Assembly (NCBI RefSeq): GCF_032118995.1
Contig: NC_092669.1
Location: 2,231,501-2,295,500 of the forward strand
DNA length: 64,000 nucleotides
DNA from: Asterias amurensis
Lineage: Eukaryota; Echinodermata; Asteroidea; Forcipulatida; Asteriidae
Direction of reading: 5' to 3'
In this document: positions 12,278-25,400 of the stretch, one piece after another
How positions within the stretch are numbered: the stretch's first letter is position 1
How the letters are laid out: the number at the start of each line of letters is the position of its first letter
Notes under the pieces: model-generated
What the model saw: only the letters and a program-made list of their open reading frames with translations
Database searches by the model: none
What the model was told of the DNA's origin: nothing
Position numbers and translations under genes: made by a program

Positions 12278-12532
12278 GGGCCCAATTTCATGGCTCTGCT
12301 TACCGTAAGCACAGAATCGGTGCTTACGGAAGCAGGGAATTCTGTGCTTACGCCAAGCGTCTTTTACACGGGTTAGCGGCGAATTTGGGCATCTGCGCGT
12401 GCGTACTTCACGTTACTAGGCATTCTACGCTTACAAGGCTAGTGCAGAAATTCGGCGCTTGCACGTAAGCGGAGAATCGCGATCGTAAGCACAGAATTCG
12501 GCGGTAAGCAGAGTCATGAAATTGGGCCCTGG
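12278..12532 (+). mobile_element. Family C MITE inside a GGTGCCC repeat
   Basis: GGGCCCAATTTCATGGCTCT left, GAGTCATGAAATTGGGCCC right, interior GTAAGCACAGAAT in both orientations. It is bracketed by GCCTCCAGTGCACC and CTTGGTGCCCC, pieces of the CTTGGTGCCC repeat it appears to have entered. Confidence 0.8.
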
Positions 12533-12789
12533 TCTTCGGCCTTGGTGCCCCATCAACAGTTTCGCGTCGAATCTCTGGCATGTGCCCTTTGCAAAATCAA
12601 ACTCAAAGGAAAATGGCCTGCATTTTCTTTGTGGTTTTTTTGTTCAGATGATCTTCCCATCAAGGGAACTCAGCAAACTCCCACAAGGGGATATAAACAC
12701 CAAGCTGGCAACAGCCAATCTCTCTCATATACAAACATTGGTTTAACGTCTATCAAGAAATTGTGACAATATTAATTTAGTCGTTGTGA

Positions 12790-13060
12790 AATCAGCGATT
12801 AGCTGGGGGATTCGAACCAACAAACATGATAACCTAGTCCTAATTATTATTTTTTTTTTTTTTACAAAGATGAAATTCCAGGCCTATGATAATGGAAATG
12901 TTATTGTTAGGTCTAGACTCTAGGCTAATGGAAATTTTCATCGACTATGGTAACTTTGTTACGTAATCAGCGATTAGCTGGGGGATTCGAACCCACAAAC
13001 ATGACAACCTTGTGATTACAAGTCCTGCATTCTAACCACTTGTCCACGGTCCGGTGACTA
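12790..13060 (-). repeat. tRNA-like SINE sequence, duplicated
   Basis: Minus-strand head GGACAAGTGGTTAGAATGC (A box) and GGGTTCGAATCCC (B box) at 12970-13055. A second GGGGGATTCGAACC lies at 12800-12825. The cloverleaf is imperfect. Confidence 0.5.
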
Positions 13061-13258
13061 TGGTTTTCATGCCCTTTCAATTTTTTTCATTTATTTTTTT
13101 CAAAGATGAAAGTCCATGGAATCCAGGCCTAGGCTAATAGAAATGTTAGGTCTAGGCTAATAGAAATTTTCTTTGACTATGCTAACTTTGTTACGTAAAA
13201 TTTTGTGTACTGATAATAATAGGCCTACTTCTACATGTAGTTCTACCTAGAACTTTAA

Positions 13259-13328
13259 GGTTTGTTCCGCTATCATGACATGGTTATCGTCTCCGTTCAA
13301 CGTCACGGAATCGATGGCGGAACGAACC
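13259..13328. repeat. Short inverted repeat
   Basis: AGGTTTGTTCCGC and GCGGAACGAACCT face each other across ~45 bp. Small hairpin or MITE. Confidence 0.5.
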
Positions 13329-13583
13329 TCGTCATTCAATGTCAATTGTCATCATAATCATATAATTATTCATACATAAAATCATTGGCTCTCTCTTTTA
13401 AAACTTATCACTTGACAGCCCAAAACAGTCACATTGTTATGTATATGCATGTTCAGAATTCCTTTCTTCTGTCTGTTGTTGTTGTGACACATTTTTAATC
13501 AATATCACCTTTCCCTTGTTGTTAATCTTATTATTGATTATTGTCATTCATAAAATTATTTACAACATTTTCTATGCAAAATT

Positions 13584-13657
13584 AAACCTAGCCCCACTTG
13601 TGTAGCTGAATCTTTCCTTGCCAAGGACCTTGGCCACACACACAAGTGGGGCTAAAT
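13584..13657. repeat. Short inverted repeat TAGCCCCACTTGTGT
   Basis: TAGCCCCACTTGTGT and ACACAAGTGGGGCTA with a 40-bp loop that is itself partly palindromic (CCAAGGACCTTGG). Confidence 0.65.
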
Positions 13658-13667
13658 TAAACCGTAC

Positions 13668-13850
13668 CTTTTTGTCTTCGCTCGCGGGACAAACGTCTCT
13701 GTTCTCTGTCTCAATACAAAGTCAGTCGTGTGTTTGTGGTCGGGACCAACAGCTAGCCGTTAAACGGAGAAATCGGTTTCAATTGAAGAAAGTTTTGTGC
13801 CACTTTTTCGTTCAGTCAGTCAGTGGTTTTTTACTTCCGTCTTTTTTCTT
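13668..13850 (-). other. Possible non-coding first exon of the proline-rich gene
   Basis: On the minus strand the sequence ends in AAAAAG|gtacgg, a fair splice donor, and is richer in CpG than its surroundings. It lies upstream of the proline-rich exon in the right orientation, about 6.6 kb away. There is no coding signal. The upper boundary is arbitrary. The assignment rests only on position and the donor-like site. Confidence 0.15.
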
Positions 13851-14233
13851 TTGACTTCACACGGTCTGTACGTCACTGGTAATCATTACATAACAACAGA
13901 TCGATAGAAGGCCAGGCAGCGAACCAGGCATTGTTTGGATTCGCGCCCTCTCGTGGCGAGTTCAAGTTATTTTATTTTGTTTGATTGAAAGAGTTGAAGT
14001 AAATATATTTTACACTTAATGCACAAATCATCATGAAATACTTTATGTTCTCCCATTCGATTCTATAGTCTGCTGGTCGTTTTGTACGAATGGAAAGGTC
14101 TACTTAGTATTCTGAGTTGGATGCAAGCATAAGTAATAGACATATTATTCAAACTGTAATCCAAAATAATAATATTGTCATTTTAAAAGAAATTTAACTT
14201 AATAATCATGAGATGAAATATTTCTCTGAAGGA

Positions 14234-14690
14234 TGATTGGTATGAGGTTTATAATCAAATACAGTTTAACTCAGTGAGCTTTCAGATGTAAACTAAGCTC
14301 TGGAGGATTGGTACTGGTATGAACTTAATCATCAGTGAGCTTTCAGATTGAAACTTAGCTCTGGAGGATTGGTACTGGTATGAACTTTAGAATCAGTGAG
14401 CTTTCAGATGGAAACTTGGCTCTGGAGGTTTGGTACTGGTATAAACTTTATAATCAGTGAGCTTTCAGATGGAAACTTTAGCTCTAAAGTCTTACGTGTA
14501 TGAACTTAAGAATCAGTGAGCTTTCAGATGGAAACTAAGCTCTGGAGGATTGGTACTGGTATGAACTTTAGAATCAATAAGCTTTCAGATGGAAACTTAG
14601 CTCTGGAGAATTGATTTAGGTACTTGTTGTACTAGCTTTAGAATCAGTGAGATTTCAGAAGGAAACTTAGGCCTAGCTTTATGAACAGAC
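14234..14690 (+). repeat. Minisatellite, ~61-bp unit, about seven copies
   Basis: Unit contains CAGTGAGCTTTCAGATGGAA then CTTAGCTCTGGAGGATTGGT and ACTGGTATGAACTTTA. Copies are near 14272, 14333, 14395, 14455, 14515, 14576 and 14645 with growing decay at the end. Confidence 0.9.
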
Positions 14691-14992
14691 ACCAACTTGA
14701 AATAATCAAGGCCAAAACATGATTAAGTTTTTATGATTAATCATCATAACCACCAATATTATTTATTTTTCATAAATCATAAATAACCAGGACATTATTT
14801 AACATCGTAACTGGATGGATATTACATGTACATGTAGTTATCTTTCCTTATCCGAACTGGCGACTATCGGTACAGCTAGAACTGTTGCTGAGGGTGTTGC
14901 TAAAAATGCCCTGTACTTCACCGTACAGTTATGTGGCAATCCAGCCTCAGTCGTAGCAATAGCGGCCAATTTGGACACTGCCTTTTATTCAA

Positions 14993-15383
14993 TTAAAGGA
15001 ACGTTACAGAATTGGTAAGAAACAAAAATCGTGAAGATCACAGATTTACATTAAACTTACAGTCTAATGATGATGATAGTTGAAAACATCCCTTGAAATT
15101 TTTCTGTCTGAAATGTCATATTTGATGAAAAATAAATAATCTAATTTTGCGTTTGGAGTTTATCGCTCAGTGAGCGTTTTATTCATTTTTATTTTGGCAT
15201 CGATGCAATGCAAAATTAATTTGTAATCTTTTTTTTTTTTACTATTCTCTCGTGACCCAGATGGCCAATCAATCTTAAACTTCTACAGGTTTGTCAGTTT
15301 ATGTATATGGTGAATTACATAAAGTGCTCACACTGCCAGTAACTGTTTTGTTAGCAAAAAACAATTCTGTAATGTTCCTTTAA
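14993..15383 (+). mobile_element. Family K TTAA element, copy 1
   Basis: TTAAAGGAACGTTACAGAAT left; CAATTCTGTAATGTTCCTTTAA right; TTAA at both ends. Matches 47671-48056 throughout. Confidence 0.85.
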
Positions 15384-15567
15384 GTAGGAATAGTTTTGAA
15401 ATTAATACCGTTTGCCTTAAATACACCAGCCCATTAATACAAAAGATTGCTAACCATTTTAAAATATAAAATTTAAAAGAATTAATAACAAATATTAACC
15501 AAGGGAAATGATACAAATCAAAGTGAGGTCTGAGCAAGTCTTTCTCACAACAAAGCTGACGTTCTGG

Positions 15568-15898
15568 TAGACTTGATTCAAGTCCCATTATCATGTGAGA
15601 GCAAATCGCACCAACTAGCAAACAAGCCGTATAGCAGTGTGCCCTCTCTGTCAAAATGCAGCTATTGCGGCGCGGCACAGGTTTGGGGTATGCCATTCGC
15701 CCATAAGTTTTCTGATTTTGACAATAAGCCTATTCCGAATTACAGCTGCGCATGTCCCTTACTGCTGACAACGCAATTTGTCTATCTCCCGTGACCTTTA
15801 GACAATGGGTATTGTCTAAAGGTCACGGGAGATAGACAAATTGCTTATGGGACTGAAAATGAAAGGAATCTCACGGGATTGGGACTTGAGTCAAGTCT
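15568..15898 (+). mobile_element. Family M MITE with 30-bp perfect hairpin core
   Basis: Ends AGACTTGATTCAAGTCCC / GGGACTTGAGTCAAGTCT. Core 15775-15840 is a perfect inverted repeat (AATTTGTCTATCTCCCGTGA and its complement) with a 6-bp spacer. Confidence 0.75.
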
Positions 15899-15899
15899 A

Positions 15900-16367
15900 A
15901 TGTTCTGGATGGCTGTACTTTTAATGGCATTTCACTTCATCTGAGAAGTGCCCGTTTTTAGCGGGGAAGTCACGTCAACATAAATAATTCACCCTTTCTT
16001 AATATGGCAAGAAATATTAATTATGGAAGAGTTGCTTCATAATTATTAAATGAAAAATTAAAAAATAGAAAAGTTTTTTTAATTTTATCTGATGAGCTAT
16101 TGTAAAGAATTTGAGCTGAAGTCATAAACGAATAAAAGAAGAAAGAAAAAAAGGAAAAACACATTTTTTGGACAGCATGTCTTCAGCTGCAAAAATATTC
16201 AACTTTCATGCAAAATGTTTATGAAAAAAAGTTGTATTTACAGAAAAATGAGAATACTATGGAACCTTTGAGTAGCACATACATTTACTTCAGCTGATGC
16301 TGTATAAAGGCTTTGGAATTAAAGATTTCTCAACCTCAGGTCAAAGGTCAAATGACGAGGTCAAAGA
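15900..16367. other. Choline kinase 3' flank and probable 3' UTR
   Basis: AT-rich, no repeat family recognised. A definite poly(A) signal was not located. Confidence 0.4.
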
Positions 16368-16433
16368 TCACATGTCACTGGGTAAGGCTTCCTTTGTTCT
16401 GAGATACTCGTTGAATCGGGCAAGTCCATATTC
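16368..16433 (-). CDS. Choline kinase terminal exon 9
   Basis: Encodes EYGLARFNEYLRTKEALPSD plus Met and stop TGA. It fits the family C-terminal 'EYA..RF..Y...K' pattern. Acceptor ccgccag. It is very short, but phase and motif both agree. Confidence 0.92.
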   Translation of the reverse strand, partial: EYGLARFNEYLRTKEALPSDM

Positions 16434-19400
16434 CTGGCGGAAAAAACAAATAAAAAGTAAGTATTAATTAAGAGAGCCAAACCAACAATGAGAACGCTCG
16501 AACACGACTTTGGCCAATTTTCAAAGAGGTGCTTAAGCACCAAAAGTAGCTAAGCACAACAAAAACTACGCTTATCAAAATATGGTTACTAGCCAAAATG
16601 CCATTTCACATGAACAATGTGTGACTATTATCATGCCGATTGTTGCTAAGCAGAAACGATTTAAGCAACAGCTCCTGCTTAAGCAGCTCTATGAAACTTG
16701 GCCCTGTTAAGAGTGAGCTTTTGGACTGAAAGTAATAAATTATGTTTCATAACAACTACTGATCTCGTCTTGTCATGAAGAGGAACTTTTACTCACCATG
16801 TAGCCGAACGTCGTATGAGAAACTTTAGCTTGGACGCAACTCCATGTGGTCCACAAAAAATGTATAATCGGAGTAAACCTGAAGAGAGATTCAAATCAAA
16901 TTCATAAAATACCGGGGACAAGTTTAAACATTCTGATTGGTCGAGAGGAGATCACATGGCCAAGTTGAAGAATGGGATGTAAACACCTTCACAGTCTGCT
17001 AAAACATGACCTGGGGTAGATTTCACAAACATTTTATAACTGTTAAACTTACAACTAGTCCTATAAATCTTTAGGAGCCATTACAAACTTGAGGCTAGTT
17101 CTAAGTTAGAACGAGTAACTCGAGGAGGTACGACCAGTCTTTACTCTTTGAAAATCCACCCCTGACGACATGATCAGGGCCCGATTCCATAGAGCTGCTA
17201 AGCACACAATTTAGCTTAGCATGAAGTTTCTTATTCGATAAAAACAGAATTACCAACCAAATTTCCATTTGTTGCATATTGCTTTTTACTGGTATTCAGC
17301 TGTTGTTTGCTCATCCTGAAAATCATGTTGAAATATGGTCAGTAATCCTGTTTTTATGGAGACAGAAATTTCATGCTAAGCACATTTTTGTGCTTAGCAG
17401 CTCTATGAAATTGGGCTCTGATGACACTAGTCAAAGAGGGCTCTATCAGATGATTGGGCAGAGTGTGCAAATTTCAGTGCCCAGCTCAGTTGGTAGGTCA
17501 GACATTTGGCTGATGCAAAGTTTGAAACTCGTGCAAAGAGCAATTTGGCACTCAACACTTGTACGGAAATTCAACACAGATTCGAGGCTAAGGGAGCGTC
17601 TCAAAAGTCGGATTGCCTGATATGTTCAAATGAGAACACATCCAGGTCCCGCCGGGCATAAACATACTAAATGTTTCCCACTGGTTCGCTGGCATATCCT
17701 TATTTGGACTGTCGCTACTGCCCTGTTGCCGCATGTTCCTGAACAAGAATCTACGCACACCCAGTGGAACGGTGGCCTGTTTTAACCCCTTTGGGGAGTC
17801 AGTCTGTAAGTGAACGTGATTTTTTTTAAACATTTTTTTTATGCACGTCGCCAGACACACAAGGCCTGAAGGCCACTTCAAGGTGTGGGCTACAATCTTT
17901 TTTTCCCAGAGGCCGTTGCCACCTTCTTGTAGGGCTAAAACAGGGTTGCCCCTTTTACAGTCCATACGGATGTAGGCCTGGCCGGTAGAGCAGAGAAAGC
18001 ACTACCTCCCAAATTTTACGTAGCAAGTGTCACGACCAGGAGTCGAACCCACACTCGGCTGGTCAAACACCAGAGCTTGAATCCGCCGCTCTTAAACGCT
18101 CGGCCATGACGCCAACAATGGTGTTGTGATACCATTAAATTCAACTGTACCTCTGTATCTCTCGAAGCATGTCTTTCTCGACGGCCTCCGCCGTCTTGCG
18201 GTTGCATTCGGGACTGTCCCCATCGCCTCGGTCGCCCTCGTCTTTAAACTCTGCAAGGTAAGTCCGGATGAACTTCAACTGCTGTTCTTCCGTTGGGAAG
18301 TCTTCAGGGTTCAGAGAGAAGAACGGCGCGCTCTCTTTGTTGTTATCGATCGCCCACTCGCAGAAATGGTTAGCCATGTCTGACGCTCTGTTAATGAAAC
18401 AACAACAAACTTTTCATTTGAATTTTTTTGATGTTTGACCGAAGCATGCTGAATTGAACAAGGTCTTCTGAATGCTTTTTACTGGGCATTTATATTGGTT
18501 TTGAAACTCCCAGTTCGCAAGCTGCAGCGTTCCATGGTTTTCTCTTCATAATTCTTGTGAAGAAAAAAAATGAAAAAAAAAATTTGCGCATTAGCCGAAA
18601 TGGTATTGCTAGTTGAGAAGAATGGGTGAGAAAGAAAGAAGCCAGGCTGGGTTCAACTTATGGAATAACAATAGCCATAAGCCAGTTATACAGATGAATG
18701 GTTCATTGTTGTTGAGGCCATCTGGTACGAAAAGGTTCATTGATGCTAAGGTCTTCTGGCACGGAAAGGGCTAGGGTCCAATTTCATAAAGCCATTTGGC
18801 AAAAAATAATGCTTAGCAAAGCAAACAGTGAGTGGGGCACCAGTTCCAACAGTGTCCAACAATGTAAACTTTATGGATTTATTTCTGTGCTTAGCGAGTT
18901 TATTTGCTTACAGGGTTTATGAAACTGGGCCTGAAGGCCGAGTCACACTGCAGCGATAATGAAAACGATAACGATCATGACACAAAGAGAACGCATTCTA
19001 TTGGTTGAATTGCTCCACGCAGAATACGCCCACGCTCGTTCAACCAATCAAGGGCGTGCATTGTTAACATTATCGTTTTCGTTCTTGTTATCAAGGCCTG
19101 TGTGATCGGGCCTTAAAGATACATGTAAAGTCAGACACTCACCTGTAGTTGTAGCTGGAATATTCAAAATCGATCAGCACCAATGAGTTTTCCTTCAGTG
19201 TTGGACTCCCTTTGGCCAAGAGGATGTTACCTAACGAGCAAAGCAAATTAGTTTTTATTTCTTATATACATCTTGTCTAGTAGATTACGAGGGTGAACCC
19301 CGATCAGCAATCAGCACTGCTTTCCATGGAGGTCCTCGATACAAAAATTACATTAGTGAAAAACACATCACAACTTCAAAATAGTTAAACAAGGAAACAC

Positions 19401-22400
19401 ACCATGGCCCCCTGCTCACAATCAAATCTTCACACAGAATTTTAGATTAAAAGACACAACAAAAAAAATGCACTCAGATGGAAGCAGGACATGTGAAAGC
19501 AGGACAAATAAAAAGGACCTAAAAATATAGACGACGTGACCTATGTTTACATTCGAATAGCCTTCTGTTGACAAAACACTGTATACGTCCTGTTTGAACG
19601 GGCAAAAAGATGCGTAGTCATGGTAAGATTGCATACACTTTCTAGCTGGCTGGAAACAAAAAGAGTTTGCCCGGCGGTATGCGCGCAAATCATGCTATGG
19701 TTTTCGAGTGAAGTCAGAGGTCATACCGTCTATAAATTACTAATTTGAGCTTGAAATGAGTGTTCTTTGGACTCGTGACGGGGGTGGGAGGAGGGGGTAA
19801 TCGATGTATCCATGACCACTGAGGTGTGTTTACTTAAAGATGAGGCGAAAATCTCTCAAAAATGAAGATGACTTTCCTGTATGAAGAGAAGAGATGCGGA
19901 AAAGAGAAACAAGAACATTGTGGAATTGAGACTTTGAGGTGTCCAAGGTTCGTCAACATTGTCAGACTTTTCAAAATGTTGAAAACTTTGGACGACCCCT
20001 AGTTGCTCACCTTTTCAGTAGATGAAATTATGAAATGTGAAAATTAAAAAGTCTTTAAATTCATTAATTATTTTAAACCATCTCTAGAAATGTAAAGGAA
20101 AATAATCAACAATTTCTTTTGCCGCCACGAGGCACCATCGTCTCCAGCACGGCCAATGGCTCCGCCCGAAATCTGAAATGACCCTGCCTCAGCAGGTTAC
20201 GCCCGAGTCCGCCCTGAATGAAATTTGCATGGTAGCAGTTCCAGCGGCTCCGCCCGAAATCTAAAATGACCAGGCCCAAAATCGGAGATGACCACGCCCG
20301 ACTCCGTCCTGAATGAAATTATCAAGCTAGTGGTTCCAACAGCTCTGCCCAAAATCTGAGATGACTACGCCCAACATTTGAGATGACCACGCCCGACATC
20401 TGAGATGACCACGCCCCTGAATGAAATTGTTAAGCTTGTGGTTCCATTTACCTTCTTGACAGTCGTTATGACAGAAAACAACTGGGCTCTTGGAATTGGC
20501 AATCAGTCCCCTGTGAAAACGTTTGTAGATTGGAAAAGGGAAAGAAAAAAAGAAGAAATGAATTGCTGAAACTTAACAACGCTTGGGGTATTAGACGAGG
20601 GACTAAATCTGCAAAGTTAATCTACAAAGATAATCTCCAAAGATTATCTCCAAAGATAGTCTCTTAATCAGCAGTCTATCCTGTTAAAAGAGGTCTTCCC
20701 AGCCAATGTCATCAGAAATTCATTACATTTCCTAAACACGCATTTACATTCTTGCATTTTCCTCTAATCCAATTATAGATGCCAAGTCAGATTTATGGCC
20801 CCTAACATTAAAAAATAGATTTTTTTGTGTGAATGGTATTTCAAAGAGTATCACCCGCTCTAACGGAAAAAAAGTTTAACTTTTACTTTTAATGGTTAGG
20901 AACCCTGACAAAAATTTCAAACGTTTCTTATAAAACACTTGGTCACGTGTTATATTGTCGGGATCCCGACAAAAACAAATTTTGAGCACTTTATTTCACT
21001 GCTACTAATAATTGGCAGACTTTTTCGAGCAATGGCTCAATTGAAAGTTTGTAACTTTCTCGACCCCCATCAAAATACCTATTGAATTTTAAATCAAAAT
21101 TGTTGGGTCAAATCGGCCAAAAATCTGACATAGCATCTTTAATGGATCAGTGAATGGTTAAATGTAACTGGTGAAACTGTGAACTACTCCTTTTGACAGA
21201 GCCTTTTGGTTCAACAGAGCATTCATTGTCAAATGAACTTGAATGAGCCAGGTGTTAAAATGAATGTACATTTGTGAAAACGGCTGGGAAAATCTACCCT
21301 AATAAGAAACAGAAAGAGAGAATGATTTCCACAAACAAATTACACTGGTATCAGTTCTGAAAATTCAAAATTTAGTTGAGAGGGCAAGGCAACTTTGAAG
21401 GGTCGGGCACCTAGGGCAAGACCAGGGGCAACGGAGGTCGTTGCCACCGTGTAATTAGCCATTTGCGTGTTAGATTTGAATATTGTCTGGTACATCGCGT
21501 GCTTGATCAACGAGTTATTAATATTATTATTATTATTTATTCGGCCAAGATTTCAACAAACAGTACAAGATACAATATTACCATACTAAAGAAATATAAC
21601 AGTATACATGGTATAAGAAACAATGAGTGTAAACTTATGACACCTAGAAGAATTGTAAACTAATGATTGAATGAGACAGAGCACTGGCAATCAAGCAAGA
21701 CAATTATAAAAACAGACAGGACAAGCCCATTCTAAGATGGCCAGGATTAATAAAATGTGAACCTAACCACTGTGACTCGAAAGCCTATCAATCAGTTGAA
21801 TGAATTGAATTGAATGCAAAATTCTGAATGAATGTGTATGGCACAAAGGTACCAGGGGTGGATTTCACAAAGGTAGTCCTAACTTAGGACTAGTCCTAGG
21901 CAATGCTAAGAGGTAGGACCAGTCCTAAGTTAGGATGAGTTACTGGACGTAACTTAGGACTAGTCTGATCTCTTAGCATTGCCTAGGACTAGTCCTAAGT
22001 TAGGACTACCTTTGTGAAATCCACCCCAGGGTTTGCTCATCTGGAGGTTGCTACACGTATACAAAAGCTTGCCCCAAACCATTTGACAAAGCAACTGTCT
22101 CTATAGTCTGAGGAATTCAAATGTAAGCAGTACATTGTGACTAAACGAGTCATTGTACCAGACATTATTCAAATACAACTTGCAAATGGCTAACTCCAGG
22201 CATGTGGCATCTTACTCAATGGGTGCGTTCGTTTAGCTTCCCCGGGTCAACCCCGGTGTGTGGCGTGTCTTTTTTCCAGGATGAACGTGTACAGATAATT
22301 ACCCACGTTCGTCCTGGAAAAAAAACCGCCACACACCGGGGTCGACCCAGGGAAGCTAAACGAACGCACCCAATGTAAGTCAGCACTGAGATTAAAAAAC

Positions 22401-25400
22401 AAATGTGATTATCATTCATCATAAATTATCCCTTTTATGTGCAAAGGCTGTCAGTATTTTTAAAAATATTATCAGCACTAAACCTGAACTACAAAACTGA
22501 AGTCCATGTTTAAAGACAAATATTTAGAGCACATGCATTTTCTTATGTTGTTATCAAAACCATAATCATGAAGTCAAAGTCTACACGTCTATTTTGTTGA
22601 CGAGTCCAGACAGGGTGTGCCAGTTTCTTCAGTGAGCAAGCCATCTGGACCAGTTAGCTGTAGCTATTCATTGCTAAAAGCAGAAAATATTTCTACAAAA
22701 ACGTTACGTCGCCAACACTCATCTTTTGGCGACTGTCACACAGACTAAATTAAAATCCTACTGACTCACACAAAGGATTATTCAATTAAAATAAACAGAA
22801 CCCCCCCCCCCCTCTAAAAAAAAAAACCATAAACTAAATGGTGTGCCCATCATCCCCGTTGGCTGTCGTGCCCTATTTTAGAAGAAGCTCAACATTTTCA
22901 GTGTTATCCAGACAAACTGGCTGCCTGCGATTTATTTCACCATTAAGTATTTTACGGCAACCAAAATTTTGTGGGTCGCCCGTAGTTTTTTTTTTCCACT
23001 AGCCTGCATGTGTTGTACACACAACATTTGCAAAACTTGAAGAAAAAAAAAAGTGCACATTTTGGACGATTTTATCCAAATTGAAGCCAACAGCTTAAAA
23101 AAAAAAAAGGGAAAAAATTAAAGTTTCTTCTTACTTTACGAATTGGAGTTGCTTGATGAGGTCATGTGATCTGATCTGATCCAGCATCCGCTGTGGCACT
23201 GGATCATCTAACTCAACCGACAGGGCAATATTTGTCCACCTGTTATGGGAACAAGGTTGATGCAGTCAGTTTCATGTGTCATCGTCAATTGCACACTCAT
23301 ACCCAGGGTCTTGATTTATAACAACCTGGGTCCAGTTTCACAGAGCTGCTTAAGCATAAAAAAATGGTTAGCGCAACAAAGTTATGTGTACCAGAATAAG
23401 GTTACCAGCAAAATTACCATGCCACATGTACCACTGGTGACTGGTCTCTTGCTCATGTATGCTAAGCAGATTGTTAAGCAAGATTTTCTGCATGTAAGCA
23501 GCTCTATGAAATTGGGCCCTGTAGTGATGCCCTCACGGAGATTTCCCTATTTTTGTTGCACTTTTGTTAAATGAGATATTGCTCAACTCACAAGGCTGGT
23601 CGGCCACTTTAAGGTGAGGGCTACACTAACTGATTTGGGCTGGCGACCCAGATCAACTGTCAAGAGGGGTACGCTACCACCAACTTCTGAGGGCTGAAAC
23701 ATGGTTACCCAATGGACCCTTCCCATGAAATATGTAAATTGCACATAGCGCGTGCGCACTAACGTTTTGGTTGACAAAATGAGGGAGCATCGCGCTGTTT
23801 TGTACACGGCTAATGGGTCGGACGCAGACGCGATTGCGCGTCTGCTTAGTGCACAACTCTATGGTGTTTGCCAACCAACAGGGTCTGTACGCATGCGTGA
23901 ATGTAAGTAGCATATTTTATGGGAAGGGTCCATTCATACGCTGTAAGGATGTAGGAATGGATACCATCCACTAGGAGCCTGGCTGGTAAAGCAGAATAGA
24001 CTCTGCTGCTGACAACACCAAAGCTTAGAAATCTGTTGAACCAGACAGCTGGGCCATGACACACCATAATGAACAAAGTGACTTACTTATCTAAGACCTG
24101 GTTGAGCCATCTTGGCACCTTGCATAGTGGCAGGTCCATATGGTGGAACTTGGCCAACTTCTCTGCGATCTCCGTTGAGAACTTGGGATCCGACAGTTCC
24201 TCCCTCGTCAAACATCTTGACTGGAAAGAACAAAGACAGGGGAAATTTGTTTACTTGGGTGTCATTTCACAAAGTGTTTTGATTCCTCAATTTCATTTCA
24301 TTTAAAGGCAGTGGACACTATTGGTACTACTGTGATGTCAAGGACTCTCAGAAAATTGACTGTACATGTACTATCAAAAAAGACAAAGAAGAAATTTTCA
24401 GTTTTAGGTGTAGGAAAAAAAAACCAGAGAATCGTTCCATGGAAAAACCCACACAGTCTTGAAGGGTCTCAAAACCTGAGCCACATAGTGCCCCAGGTGT
24501 GATTTGAACTGGGGTCTTAGACGTGGTAGGTGAGGAAAGATACTACTATGCCAACCCGACCACCCTAAATCTTTCAGGAATTGTAAGGCCGTGTCCGAAT
24601 TGGCGACTTTGGCTACAGCTACGGCTAGATCAGCGCGTCTGTCAGTGTTGAAGAATAGCAGACGCGCGCGCCGTAGCCGAAGTCGCCAACTCGGACACGG
24701 CCCAAGAGGACAAGAGGATGTAGGACAATGTTGTTTTTTTTGTTGTTTTTTTTGCAAATGGTGTTTGAAGCTTTGCATGGTGTGGTGAATAAGAGTAACT
24801 ATAAATATAAACATTAATAGTAAACTTGCGGGTACAACCATGGGTAAAAACTCTTTTGAAGGAGTGTAGGCTCTGAAAAGGCCTACTCTGCTCGTCTTAC
24901 TGTTCGATACGTCAAAACCAAACCGGCTGTTTTCAGAGCCACCACTCCTTCAAAAGAGTTTTTACCCATGGTTGCACCCCGCAAGTTTACTATTAATATT
25001 TATATTTATAGTTGCTCTTGTTTTTTTTGTAACTTGAAACATGTGAAAAGGGAAGGGTTTGTACTCTACAAACTTTTGTTGTTGTTAAACGCTCTACTGA
25101 TATTATCGAATATCGTGATATTAATTTGGACACGATTTCGATATCGGATGAATTTGGTTTTAATCGAAATATCGATATATCGCGATAATTGCGATATATC
25201 GATATATCGATTAAATATCGCGATGTATTTGCTAGCTGATACCCCATAGGTTTGGAGTAAAACCAGAAGAATAGGTCATTAGAACACCTCTCTTATACTA
25301 GGACTGTCTCTTCTACAACTTTTACTTGGAGTTTTAAGACTGATGATGTCAAATTTCATTAATCGCGATTATATTGAATATCGCGATATATTGTCGGCGA

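Noticed and set aside
15328..15696. 122-codon minus-strand frame
   Set aside because: It starts in family M and ends in family K; no family signature.
18029..18110. Functional tRNA-Leu gene
   Set aside because: The cloverleaf is plausible, but the same body follows the head in a second copy, so a SINE is more likely.
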